A stretch of 64,000 bases of DNA from Deltaproteobacteria bacterium (lineage in GTDB: Bacteria > Desulfobacterota > Desulfomonilia > UBA1062): positions 1-64,000 of the forward strand of contig WFSG01000005.1 in NCBI GenBank assembly GCA_015486075.1, read 5' to 3'. A program made the translations under genes and the position numbers. Positions 35,994-48,251 of the stretch are shown here, piece by piece. Positions within the stretch are counted from its first letter, which is position 1, and each line of letters opens with the position of its first letter. The notes beneath the pieces were generated by a model. That model was not told where the DNA came from, searched no databases, and was given only the letters and a program-made list of their open reading frames with translations.

Positions 35994-36869
35994 TCAGAGA
36001 CCTCGATCACTCTCTGACCTCAGGTAGCGAGACCCTCCTGTCTTCAATGCCATGTCTATCACCTCAAGTATGGCATCCTTGTCCTCTGGCAGGTGGCCCC
36101 TTATAGGTAAATAATTAGACGCATGCTGAGTACCAAACAAGCAATCACTAAGTTCAAGGTCTTCAACAAACCATCTCAATTCCCTCAAGGATTGCCATTT
36201 GTCGACGAGCTTGAAATCGCCTCCCATAATCTTCTCATACGTCCTCTCTAAAGGACCCAGCATCAAGGTTAGACAGGCCAGGTAATGTGGGTCAATCGCA
36301 TTTACTACCCTCGCAGAATCCTTTGCATGGACACGACTACCTTTAATGCCGCCGAGCCCAAGCAAAATTATGGTGGACAACCTGATCCCCGCATCTACTA
36401 CCTTGCGGCAACCTTCAATCATCTGCGCAGCACTCACCCCTTTCTTCACCTTTTTCAAAAGGTCATCATTCCCTGTTTCTATGCCTAGATACACGAGTTC
36501 AAGCCTAGCATCCTTAAGCTCTCTTAGCTCTTGCGTAGTCTTGTGAATAAGGTTTGTAGGCCCTGCATACGAAGATACCCTTTCAAGGTATGGAAAACTT
36601 TTATTCATGAGCTCGAGTATCTTAAGGAGATAAGAAGTCTCCAATGTCAAAGCATCCCCATCTGCCAAGAAGATCCTCCTTGCGTAAGGGTATATCTGTG
36701 ACATCTCCTTTACATCTTTTTCTATCTCGGAAAATGTGCGCACCCTGAACCTCTTACCCTTGTACATGCCACAGAACAGGCACTTGTTATAAGAACATCC
36801 TATAGTCACCTGGAATATAAGAGAGCGCGCCTCTGATGGTGGCCTGTAAAGTGGTAATTCGTATTGCAT
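35994..36869 (-). CDS. Radical SAM protein with CX4CX2C cluster motif
   Basis: An uncharacterised radical SAM enzyme of 291 residues. The cluster ligands are in TIGCSYNKCLFCGMYKGKRFR (about 23-43), so the spacing is CX4CX2C and not the classical CX3CX2C; I recognise this C..N.C.FC.MYK..F pattern from a widespread COG1032-like family. The SAM-binding GG-like region is DGDALTL, and later YLGIETGNDDLLKKVKKG with GLGGIKG. No auxiliary Fe-S or B12 domain is evident, and the reaction is unknown. It follows the Na/Pi transporter gene by six bases. Confidence 0.85.
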   Translation of the reverse strand: MQYELPLYRPPSEARSLIFQVTIGCSYNKCLFCGMYKGKRFRVRTFSEIEKDVKEMSQIYPYARRIFLADGDALTLETSYLLKILELMNKSFPYLERVSSYAGPTNLIHKTTQELRELKDARLELVYLGIETGNDDLLKKVKKGVSAAQMIEGCRKVVDAGIRLSTIILLGLGGIKGSRVHAKDSARVVNAIDPHYLACLTLMLGPLERTYEKIMGGDFKLVDKWQSLRELRWFVEDLELSDCLFGTQHASNYLPIRGHLPEDKDAILEVIDMALKTGGSRYLRSESDRGL

Positions 36870-36875
36870 AATGTC

Positions 36876-38516
36876 CTACTTCACCCCTGATAGCGATTCG
36901 GCGATGTTAAAAGCATGGTCTCCAATCTTCTCAAAGCTTGTTAACATATCCACGAATATAAGGCCTGCATCTGCATTGCAGGTCGCTGTCTTAAGCCTTT
37001 CCATGTGGCGTATACGCATATCAATACGCATCTGGTTAAGCCTACTTTCGTAAGGCCTTACCCTTTCCATAAGATCTCCCGGGGGGGTTTCTAGAGCCTT
37101 AATGATTACATCGAGATAGTCCCTTGTATGAAAATAGATTGTCCCTATCTCCTGTGTACCCTTTGGAGAAAAAATAAGGTTGTAATCTTTCTTCTTCTTG
37201 CACAGCTTGCCTAGGCTCTCGCAATGGTCCCCTATCCTTTCTAGATTACTAGCAATATAGATGTATGAAAATATCTCCTTTGATTCCTTGTCTGTGATAG
37301 GGCTTCGTGAAAGCTCTGTCAGGAAGGTATTTATCTCTTTCTGGAGATCGTCGACCAGATCTTCCTTCTCCGAGATTTTCTCAAGCGTATGCTCCGCGTT
37401 CTGGTTCTCTGTGAGCGCTTTACCTACCATGTCAAGCATAGCCTTGACCTCTCCTGCCATGTAGTTCACCTCTTTCTTGGCCTCCTCCAGGGCAACAGAG
37501 ACTGTTTCAATTATGCTTGGCTCAAGAGACTGTAACCTGAACTTTCTCTCCTCTGCCTCACCAGGTACAAGAAAGGTTACTATCTTGACAAGTACATTTA
37601 TCAAGGGAAGAAATAAGAGGTTGTTGGTAACATTGAACAGTGTGTGGAAATTCGCTATATGTCTGGCCATGTAAGGAAATGTCCCGCCAATCATCTGGTT
37701 TGGATTACCTGGGGTGACTAAATCGACAAACCTTACAAAAAAAGGGAAAATTATTAAAATTATAGATACGCCAACCACGTTGAACATTGTATGTGCCCTT
37801 GCAGCCCTTTTTGCAGTGACGTTTGTGCCAATGGCAGCTATCTCCGCTGTTATAGTAGTCCCTATGTTATCTCCAAGTACAAGGGAACATGCACCGGCAA
37901 AGTCAATAAGACCACTAGCTGCAAGTGCCATAACCAGCCCCACCGTAACGGAGCTGCTCTGGAAGAGCATGGTAATGGCCGTACCAACGAAGACCCCAAG
38001 TATTGGCGTGCGAGAAAAATTGACAAAGAGCCTAGACACCCATGGCATATGCCTTAGTGGTTCCATGCCCTGTTTCATTACAAGGAGACCGTAAAACACA
38101 AGCCCAAAACCTAAAAGCAGGTCCCCCCAGTACCTTACCTTTTCAGTCTTCCCTACCAGCTTTAAAAGCATGCCAATGCCTATGGCCGGCAAGGCATAAT
38201 CGCTTAAGTGAAAAGCAATGATCTGTGCAGTTACAGTCGTCCCTATGTTTGCCCCTAGTACAACCCCTATTGCCTGCCTGAGGGTCATGAGACCAGCATC
38301 CACGAGACCTACTGTCATAACCGTAGTGGCACTGGAGCTTTGTATGATAGAAGTTATGACCGTACCGGTGATAACAGCCACAACCCTATTGGTCGTGAAG
38401 GTTTCAAGTATTCGCCTGAGCTTGGGACCGGAGAGCCTCTGCAAACCATCTGACATGATCTTCATGCCAAAAAGGAATAGGCCAAGCCCTCCAAGTGCTC
38501 CGAAAAGTACCTCCAT
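36876..38516 (-). CDS. Na/Pi cotransporter family protein with PhoU-like tail
   Basis: An inner-membrane protein of 546 residues of the NptA/YjbB family. The N-terminal 330 residues hold about nine hydrophobic helices with the duplicated QSSSATTV (about 60) and QSSSVTVG (about 180) motifs and their partners GANIGTTVTA and GDNIGTTITA. The C-terminal 200 residues are PhoU-like helical repeats with acidic surfaces. YjbB-type proteins mainly export phosphate; related NptA proteins import it, and direction is not certain here. It begins 95 bases after the trmO-like stop. Confidence 0.93.
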   Translation of the reverse strand: MEVLFGALGGLGLFLFGMKIMSDGLQRLSGPKLRRILETFTTNRVVAVITGTVITSIIQSSSATTVMTVGLVDAGLMTLRQAIGVVLGANIGTTVTAQIIAFHLSDYALPAIGIGMLLKLVGKTEKVRYWGDLLLGFGLVFYGLLVMKQGMEPLRHMPWVSRLFVNFSRTPILGVFVGTAITMLFQSSSVTVGLVMALAASGLIDFAGACSLVLGDNIGTTITAEIAAIGTNVTAKRAARAHTMFNVVGVSIILIIFPFFVRFVDLVTPGNPNQMIGGTFPYMARHIANFHTLFNVTNNLLFLPLINVLVKIVTFLVPGEAEERKFRLQSLEPSIIETVSVALEEAKKEVNYMAGEVKAMLDMVGKALTENQNAEHTLEKISEKEDLVDDLQKEINTFLTELSRSPITDKESKEIFSYIYIASNLERIGDHCESLGKLCKKKKDYNLIFSPKGTQEIGTIYFHTRDYLDVIIKALETPPGDLMERVRPYESRLNQMRIDMRIRHMERLKTATCNADAGLIFVDMLTSFEKIGDHAFNIAESLSGVK

Positions 38517-38610
38517 CCCTTCTCCTGTGGTTACCAGTGCTTACTTATTGTCCCGGTCTTCAAACCATACCTGTGCTATTTTTTCAATCATTTTCAAAGT
38601 ACCCTACCTT

Positions 38611-39003
38611 TCACTTGACAGCTCTAAGAGGCCTAATGTCAAGGATGGGTGTACCATCTACCATGTCTAGACCCTCTACAAAAATCCTGGATCTATCAAG
38701 ACTTTTAAGGCTCAACACAGATAGCCCAATACGGTTAGGCCTATCTGGAGAACACAGGCTGAAAACCCCCCTAAGTTCGCCGGTTTTCCTTCTATGCTGT
38801 AGCAAGGTATACGAGGTTGAGCGATGAAAATAAAACAAGACGATTATTCTATCTACCGCCTCAAGGCCTCGAAGGCCATCAATGTAATCACCATAGATGT
38901 CAATCCAACCTGTCAACTTGGACGAGCTAAAGAAACTAGGAATTTCCTTTCTGGACTTTAGCCCGCAATGCAACACCCCTATGGGCCTATAACATATCTT
39001 CAC
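38611..39003 (-). CDS. TrmO-family (TsaA/UPF0066) tRNA methyltransferase, short form
   Basis: A 130-residue protein of the TrmO family, which uses SAM bound in a beta-barrel to N6-methylate t6A37 of tRNA-Thr. Signatures: YRPIGVLHCGLK at the start, the middle GLRGLEAVDRIIVLFYFHRS, and SLCSPDRPNRIGLSVLSL leading into GLDMVDGTPILDIRP. Compared with E. coli TrmO (235 residues) it lacks the C-terminal extension, like many archaeal and deltaproteobacterial forms, some of which may act on other substrates. The t6A synthase tsaD is in the same window. Confidence 0.85.
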   Translation of the reverse strand: MKICYRPIGVLHCGLKSRKEIPSFFSSSKLTGWIDIYGDYIDGLRGLEAVDRIIVLFYFHRSTSYTLLQHRRKTGELRGVFSLCSPDRPNRIGLSVLSLKSLDRSRIFVEGLDMVDGTPILDIRPLRAVK

Positions 39004-39066
39004 GCATATTACCTTTGATCTAGTTATATTAAATGATTATATGGTATATGCCTAGCAAGCCACGTT

Positions 39067-39741
39067 CTAGGGCACACAGCGTGCTTCTACATCTTCCTTC
39101 AGACTTCCCATGTAGCACTCAATAAACCTATGTATTATCTCTCTTTCAACAAAGACAGGTAAAGGCACTTTGCTCTCAACAATGGCTGCCCTGTAATACT
39201 TGGTGCTTAAACCGTCCGTGGACGGTTTAAGGCATTCATAACCCTCGAATTTCCTAAGACTCGAGCTTGATGGCCTAACATAAATCCCATTCCCCCTGTA
39301 CAGGGCTACCTCGCGCCTTGTAAGCATCCTCCATTCAAGCCTGTAGTTGTTGTGGTAAAACCTAACAACAATGGTGTAACCTGGATCAAAAAGAGGTATA
39401 TCTAGCCTGCCATCTACCAAAACCACATCCTTTAAGGTGCTATCCTTGATGGGTTTATTGTATAATATGCCAGTCTTATAGAAATCTCTGGAATAGCGCT
39501 TCACCATGGTCTTCCAGACCATCTCAGGAGCCGCATCTACACGGAGTACTCCCATCAGATAACGGGCTTCCCTTCCCTGGCTATCCTTGGACTTGTACCT
39601 GAGCACCTTAACTTGACCTACCACGGGCTTGGCTACTTCTTGAAATTGACCAAGTTCTCCACGGCCAGAGCCATAAGCAATACCAATGCCCGAGAAAAAG
39701 AACAATGAAAGTGTCAACAAAGGGTGCTTCATATAGGCCAC
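39067..39741 (-). CDS. Secreted START/SRPBCC-like protein
   Basis: A 224-residue exported protein with a signal peptide (about 1-24, ending AYG-SG). The remainder has the feel of a START/SRPBCC domain: GVLRVDAAPEMVWKTMVKRYSRDFYKTG (helix after a beta strand), then alternating strands and a long C-terminal helix FVEREIIHRFIECYMGSLKEDV. Such domains bind hydrophobic ligands in a cavity; no ligand can be named. It begins ten bases after gyrA, so it may be transcribed from the gyrase operon. Confidence 0.65.
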   Translation of the reverse strand: MAYMKHPLLTLSLFFFSGIGIAYGSGRGELGQFQEVAKPVVGQVKVLRYKSKDSQGREARYLMGVLRVDAAPEMVWKTMVKRYSRDFYKTGILYNKPIKDSTLKDVVLVDGRLDIPLFDPGYTIVVRFYHNNYRLEWRMLTRREVALYRGNGIYVRPSSSSLRKFEGYECLKPSTDGLSTKYYRAAIVESKVPLPVFVEREIIHRFIECYMGSLKEDVEARCVP

Positions 39742-39750
39742 TATCCCTTA

Positions 39751-42180
39751 TTACGCCACATCTTCCCCTATGTACCTAGTAAAATCGATTATCTTTTCTT
39801 CTGGCGCCAGCCTTATCATACGTACACCCTGTGCAGACCTTCCTGTAATCCTAGCCTGGGAAGTCTTGAGACGGATGATCTTACCAGTGTTAGAGATTAT
39901 TATTATCTCGTCTTTCTCTTTTACTACCCTGATACCAACAAGGTATCCAGTCTTGTCAGTAATTTTTACTGTATAAACCCCTTTCCCGCCTCTGTTGTGA
40001 ACAGGGTACTGCCTCACCGGAGTCATCTTGCCATAACCGTTCTCCGTGAGGTTTATAACGTAATCATCCATGGAAACGATGACATCCATAGCGACAACAT
40101 GGTCGTCACCCTCAAATCTTATAGCTCGCACTCCCTTGGCTTGCCTCCCCATCTCCCTTACCGCTTCCTGGCTAAAAATCGCTGCCTTTCCATGCCTTGT
40201 AGCCACGATAATATGCGCGTCTTCCCTTACTATTCTAGCCGCAATCACCTCGTCTCCGTGGTCAAGGCTACAAGCAATAATGCCCGATCTCAAAACCTTC
40301 CTAAAGGCCATTATGTTAACCTTTTTTATAAAGCCCCTCCTCGTTGCCATTAATACATATGCATCCTCGTCTAGGTCCTCGGGTACCACTAGGACTGCAC
40401 ATATACGTTCCTCCTTCTGCATGGGACGAATGTTTGCAACAGGTATCCCCTTGTTTCTTCTTTCTCTCTCAGGGATTTCATATACCTTTGTCTGGTAAAC
40501 CCTGCCAGTATTCGTGAAGTAAAGGATCGACGAATGGTTTAAGGCTACAAAGATGTGCTCTATAAAGTCATCAGCCAATGTAAGGCCCCCTTTTAAACCC
40601 ACACCTCCTCTTTTTTGCGTACGGTAACTCGTAAGCTCTGTTCTCTTTACGTAACCCCTCCTAGTTATGGTTACCACCATCTTCTCGTTTGGAATAAGAT
40701 CCCTCTCGTCCAGGTCCCTTACGGGTCCCTGGACCAAATCTGTTCTCCTCGGATCATTGTATGATGCCTTGATGGTCTGAAGCTCCTTCTTTATCACCTT
40801 CTTAAGCTCCTGTTTGTCTGAAAGGATCCTTTTCAACCTCACGATTTCCTGCTCCAGGTCTGAATATTCCTTCTCAATCTTTCCCCTCTCCAGGGCCGTG
40901 AGTCTCTGTAACCTCATGTCAAGAATGGCCTGGGCCTGTACCTCAGAAAAGCCAAACCTTTTTACCAGGGTCACTCTAGCCTCAGAAGGGCTAGGAGAAG
41001 CCTTTATAATGGCTATAACCTCGTCGATGTTCTCCAGTGCACGCAGGAGGCCTTCCAGTATGTGGGACCGTTCCCTCGCCTTTCTGAGATCGAACAAAGA
41101 TCTCCTAGTAACAACCTCTTCTCTGAAGCTTATGAAGGCAAACAGAAGTTCTAACAAGCCCATTCTTCTTGGTCTTCCGTTGTGTATGGCAAGCATGTTT
41201 ATATAAAATGTTGTCTGCAGATTCGTCAGGGTATAAAGCTTGTTTTTGATAATATCCTCGTTTGCATCTCTTTTAAGCTCTATTACAACCCTCAAGCCCT
41301 CTTTGTCAGACTCATCCCTTATGTCGGATATACCATCTATCCTTTTATCATGAACCAGAGAAGCTATACGTTCTATCAGGGCTGCTTTGTTCACCGCATA
41401 AGGTATTTCTGTTATAACAAGCGCCCTTTTGGACTTCTCTTCCTCGAGTTTAACCTTTCCTCTCAGTACAATACTACCCTTCCCTGTCTCATAGGCCTTG
41501 ACCAGGTCGTCTCCAGCAAAGGCTATACCTCCTGTTGGGAAATCCGGACCCGGTACTGTGTTCATAATATCTCGAAGCCTGAGTCCCTGATTATCTATCA
41601 GTTGTATAGTAGCATCCACGATCTCCCCAAGATTATGTGGGGGTATGTTGGTCGCCATGCCAACGGCAATACCAGAAGAGCCATTCACAAGGAGAAGCGG
41701 GATCCTAGTGGGCAGCACTGTGGGTTCCTTAAGGGACTCGTCGTAGTTTGGAACAAAGTCAACGGTTTCTCTATCTATATCAGAAAGCACCTCCTCTGTT
41801 ATCCTGGCCATCCTTACTTCTGTGTATCTCATTGCTGCAGGAGGGTCCCCATCTACTGACCCGAAGTTTCCCTGCCCATCCACTAGCGGATATCTGAGGG
41901 AAAACCCCTGGGCCATTCTCACTATTGTATCATATACCGCTGCATCGCCATGGGGATGGTACTTACCAATAACGTCACCCACTATTCTTGCGGACTTTTT
42001 ATACGGCTTGTTATGCGTATTACCGGCATCGTACATGGCGTAAAGCACCCTGCGGTGAACAGGCTTCATGCCATCCCTGACATCTGGCAGGGCCCTACCT
42101 ATAATGACGCTCATAGCATAATCAAGATAGGACCTACGCATCTCTGAATCGATGGACACGATGTTACTTTCAGTTTTCAT
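39751..42180 (-). CDS. gyrA: DNA gyrase subunit A
   Basis: The 809-residue breakage-reunion subunit of gyrase. Catalytic Tyr119 is in MRYTEVRM. The C-terminal beta-pinwheel carries the GyrA-box-like [11 protein letters not shown] near 525, supporting gyrase over topoisomerase IV. The quinolone-determining region reads [10 protein letters not shown] with Ala80 at the position of E. coli Ser83 and Asp84 at Asp87. It follows gyrB by 23 bases in a dnaN-gyrB-gyrA run. Confidence 0.98.
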   Translation of the reverse strand: MKTESNIVSIDSEMRRSYLDYAMSVIIGRALPDVRDGMKPVHRRVLYAMYDAGNTHNKPYKKSARIVGDVIGKYHPHGDAAVYDTIVRMAQGFSLRYPLVDGQGNFGSVDGDPPAAMRYTEVRMARITEEVLSDIDRETVDFVPNYDESLKEPTVLPTRIPLLLVNGSSGIAVGMATNIPPHNLGEIVDATIQLIDNQGLRLRDIMNTVPGPDFPTGGIAFAGDDLVKAYETGKGSIVLRGKVKLEEEKSKRALVITEIPYAVNKAALIERIASLVHDKRIDGISDIRDESDKEGLRVVIELKRDANEDIIKNKLYTLTNLQTTFYINMLAIHNGRPRRMGLLELLFAFISFREEVVTRRSLFDLRKARERSHILEGLLRALENIDEVIAIIKASPSPSEARVTLVKRFGFSEVQAQAILDMRLQRLTALERGKIEKEYSDLEQEIVRLKRILSDKQELKKVIKKELQTIKASYNDPRRTDLVQGPVRDLDERDLIPNEKMVVTITRRGYVKRTELTSYRTQKRGGVGLKGGLTLADDFIEHIFVALNHSSILYFTNTGRVYQTKVYEIPERERRNKGIPVANIRPMQKEERICAVLVVPEDLDEDAYVLMATRRGFIKKVNIMAFRKVLRSGIIACSLDHGDEVIAARIVREDAHIIVATRHGKAAIFSQEAVREMGRQAKGVRAIRFEGDDHVVAMDVIVSMDDYVINLTENGYGKMTPVRQYPVHNRGGKGVYTVKITDKTGYLVGIRVVKEKDEIIIISNTGKIIRLKTSQARITGRSAQGVRMIRLAPEEKIIDFTRYIGEDVA

Positions 42181-42203
42181 GCATCACCTCGCTTCTTTTA
42201 ACA

Positions 42204-45711
<3,508 letters not shown>

Positions 45712-45898
45712 TTTATTTTACTCCTTATATATTTAAATAGTACTAAAGTTATCTTTATATGTTTATATCTTAGCTAACATTTTAATCTTACGGGTTGTTT
45801 AACGTACAAATCTTTTCAATAATCTTTATTAAGTAATCTATAAACATACCTTATATGTCAACAAGTCTGTAACATGTTTATAACAGAGATCAAAGCCT
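45712..45898. other. AT-rich gap between dnaN and parB with repeated ATGTTTATA motif; origin candidate
   Basis: About three quarters A+T. The nonamer ATGTTTATA occurs three times: 45759-45767 and 45874-45882 directly, and 45839-45847 inverted. The last, extended to TGTTTATAA, is one base from the reverse of the DnaA box TTATNCACA. The gap must hold the dnaN promoter and may hold part of the replication origin; no perfect DnaA box is present. Confidence 0.4.
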
Positions 45899-46756
45899 CT
45901 ATATAGGGCTATTCCCTGTGCTCATTATAAAATTGGCCACACGGTTCAACTCATCCCTCGAGGCTATGTCAATAATGATTCTCCCCTTATTCCTGTTCCA
46001 TGTGCATAGGACCCTTGTGGAAAGACTTTCAGAAAGCTGGCGTGAAATCATTTCTATTTCTTTATCAACTGTTTTTCTTCTTTTTATCTTTTCATTTTTT
46101 GTTTTTCTTACGAGGTCTTCAGCCTGTCGCACGCTTAAATTTTTGGATACGATCTTTTTAAGAAGAGAAACCTGCCCCTCGTATTTATCCATTGCAAGGA
46201 TGGCTCTGGCATGACCAGTTGTTATCAAACCCTTTCTCAAAGCATCCCTGGCTTCTTCTGGTAGGCCCATTAGTCTCAAGGCATTTGTTACTGTTGATCT
46301 ATCCTTCGACAGTGCTTCTGCTATTTCCTTGTGTGTTAGTTTAAACCTTTTGTTGAGGATATAATAACCCTCCGCCTCATCCATTGGGTTAAGATCTTCT
46401 CTTTGGATGTTCTCTATTAGAGATATTTTGAAAGCTGTATCGTCTGATATCTCCTTTACCACCGAAGGTATTTTTTTGAGTCCTGCAAGTAACGATGCAC
46501 GATACCTTCTTTCCCCGGCAACAATCTCGTACCTGGAGTTAACCCTTCTTACGATGATAGGAGAAATTATACCGTGTTGCTTTATAGAATCTGCAAGTTC
46601 TCTTACTGAATCTTCATCTAGAATCTTTCTCGGTTGAACCGGGCTAGGATATATCTCGTCCACGGAGAGTTCAACAACGCTAGTACCTTCAAACTCGATA
46701 TCTTCGGGCAGGATGGCATTGAGCCCCTTGCCTAATCCTTTATTCTTTTTAGCCAT
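45899..46756 (-). CDS. parB: Chromosome partitioning protein ParB
   Basis: A 285-residue CTP-dependent DNA clamp that loads at parS and spreads to aid segregation and SMC loading. The N-terminal domain has VVELSVDEIYPSPVQPRKI and the CTP-binding box GERRYRASLLAGLKKIP (about 77-93), a helix-turn-helix follows (LTHKEIAEALSKDRSTVTNALRL, about 135-157), and the C-terminus is a dimerisation domain. It overlaps parA by eight bases. A matching parS is 42 bases upstream of the parA start. Confidence 0.97.
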   Translation of the reverse strand: MAKKNKGLGKGLNAILPEDIEFEGTSVVELSVDEIYPSPVQPRKILDEDSVRELADSIKQHGIISPIIVRRVNSRYEIVAGERRYRASLLAGLKKIPSVVKEISDDTAFKISLIENIQREDLNPMDEAEGYYILNKRFKLTHKEIAEALSKDRSTVTNALRLMGLPEEARDALRKGLITTGHARAILAMDKYEGQVSLLKKIVSKNLSVRQAEDLVRKTKNEKIKRRKTVDKEIEMISRQLSESLSTRVLCTWNRNKGRIIIDIASRDELNRVANFIMSTGNSPI

Positions 46757-47528
46757 TTTCCCCTTTCCTTATAATTTCTTTTGCCAGCATTAGGTATCCC
46801 TGTGCGCCCTTTGAACTTATATCATAAAGGCAGATTGGCATGCCGTAACTTGGGGCCTCGGATAGCCTTACGTTGCGAGGGATAACAGTATTAAACACCT
46901 TTGAATTGAAATATCCTTTTACCTCTTTAGCAATATCCTGGCTTAGCCTTGTTCTAGGGTCGTACATGGTTAAAAGGATACCCGCAAGTTCTAGCCGGGG
47001 GTTGAATCTCTTTTTTATTACGGATAGCGTTTTCATGAGCCTTCCCAAGCCTTCCAGGGCATAGTATTCACATTGAACGGGAATTATAACCCTGTTTGCA
47101 GCTGTCAGCGCGTTTATGGTCAGTAATCCAAGTGACGGTGGACAGTCGATTATGACGAAGTCAAAGGACGTTTCGAGCAACGAAAGTGCCCTAGCCAACA
47201 TTCTCTCTCTGAGTGGTTGATTAACAAGCTCTAGCTCTACACCAGCAAGATGATACGAGCCAGGAACTGCGTACATTCCTTTTACACAGGTTTCTTCGAT
47301 AACAGACTGGAGGTCATTAGCCCCTATCATTACTTGGTATACATATCTGCCGGTATCTGCCTTGTTTATACCTAGACCAGACGTGGCATTGGCCTGCGGG
47401 TCCAAATCTATAAGCAAAACCTTTTTTCCAAGAACGGCAAGAGAAGCCCCAAGATTGACAGCAGTAGTTGTTTTCCCTACCCCACCCTTCTGATTGGATA
47501 CGCTTAAAACCCTCATCTCTATGATCAT
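46749..47528 (-). CDS. parA: Chromosome partitioning ATPase ParA (Soj)
   Basis: A 259-residue deviant Walker ATPase. SNQKGGVGKTTTAVNLG (about 11-27) is the P loop with the signature Lys; IDLDPQANAT (about 41-50) and VIIDCPPSLG are the A' and B motifs. It binds nonspecific DNA with ATP and moves ParB-parS complexes; Soj proteins can also regulate DnaA. The true start may be Met5, which begins MRVLSVSNQKGG. It is co-transcribed with parB. Confidence 0.97.
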   Translation of the reverse strand: MIIEMRVLSVSNQKGGVGKTTTAVNLGASLAVLGKKVLLIDLDPQANATSGLGINKADTGRYVYQVMIGANDLQSVIEETCVKGMYAVPGSYHLAGVELELVNQPLRERMLARALSLLETSFDFVIIDCPPSLGLLTINALTAANRVIIPVQCEYYALEGLGRLMKTLSVIKKRFNPRLELAGILLTMYDPRTRLSQDIAKEVKGYFNSKVFNTVIPRNVRLSEAPSYGMPICLYDISSKGAQGYLMLAKEIIRKGENG

Positions 47529-47530
47529 GA

Positions 47531-47548
47531 GGCTAGCATATGCTAGCC
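47531..47548. promoter_or_regulatory. Perfect 18-bp palindrome upstream of parA
   Basis: GGCTAGCATATGCTAGCC is a perfect palindrome beginning two bases before the first possible parA start. The position fits an operator over the parA translation or transcription start, or an mRNA hairpin that could hide the ribosome site. I do not recognise it as a known binding site. Confidence 0.5.
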
Positions 47549-47686
47549 CATATTAAAAGAGAAAATACAATGTTTCACGTGAAACATTTTTATAATTATT
47601 TTATAATTCAAAGACTTATATTAAGATTTTTATACATATGTGGTCTGAATACATTAAATGCATAGTTGATGCTACAGGTTTGATTT
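47549..47686. other. AT-rich gap holding parS; second origin candidate
   Basis: Between the parA start and the end of the upstream hypothetical gene. It holds parS and an A+T-rich stretch with TTATACATA (47630-47638), one base from a DnaA box. With the neighbouring strand switch it is a plausible part of oriC. Another near-box, TGTGTATAG, lies at 48221-48229 in the divergent promoter region beyond. Confidence 0.4.
47571..47586. other. parS: parS centromere site
   Basis: TGTTTCACGTGAAACA, identical to the universal 16-bp parS consensus bound by ParB in most bacteria. It lies 42 bases upstream of parA and is the only perfect copy noticed in the window. Confidence 0.97.
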
Positions 47687-48196
47687 TTATTTTATCCTTA
47701 TATAGAGTATGGCGGACAGGATCAGTACTGTTATCCATGCTGATATTGTATCTGACGCTCTTTTAGAGGGGTGCTCCACGATATAGCGTAGACCGTCACC
47801 TATTTTTTCTTGTTTTACAAGGGATGCAACGTCTCTGGCCATTCCATGGAACTCGTTAAAGCTGTTCGGTATAAGCACGTTTTTCCCTTTTGTGGAGATG
47901 GAAATAAATTGTCTAGACCCTAACGTAAGACCATCGATAAAGCTTATGTCATCTAAGGATATGTCTTTTTTGCCAAATATGTTGAAGACTATTATCCTGT
48001 CATCTAGAACCACGGTTCTCCTCAGCAGGCTATTAAAGCCTGTGATATAAAATAGTCCCATTAAGGTGAGTACAAGCACAAGGTGGACAGTCTCCATCTG
48101 TCTGTTGAACACATCGATAAGGACTGGTATTGAAAGTAATATTGCAATAGTCATAGGTATTCTGAAGGCATTTTTTATCTTGTAAACGCTTTTCAT
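47687..48196 (-). CDS. PH-domain-like membrane protein of unknown function
   Basis: A protein of about 169 residues from the ATG at 48196 (a TTG at 48232 would add 12). Two hydrophobic helices (about 12-52 together) precede a short beta-rich stretch with the pattern VVLDDRIIVFNIFGKKDISLDDISFIDG, typical of bacterial PH-like (bPH2/DUF304-type) domains. A C-terminal hydrophobic helix follows (about 150-166). The function is unknown. It lies upstream of parA on the same strand, separated by the parS gap, and is divergent from suhB. Confidence 0.65.
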   Translation of the reverse strand: MKSVYKIKNAFRIPMTIAILLSIPVLIDVFNRQMETVHLVLVLTLMGLFYITGFNSLLRRTVVLDDRIIVFNIFGKKDISLDDISFIDGLTLGSRQFISISTKGKNVLIPNSFNEFHGMARDVASLVKQEKIGDGLRYIVEHPSKRASDTISAWITVLILSAILYIRIK

Positions 48197-48251
48197 GTTT
48201 ATTATGTTACTAGAAAAGATTGTGTATAGCAAGGATCTATGTGGGTAATCA

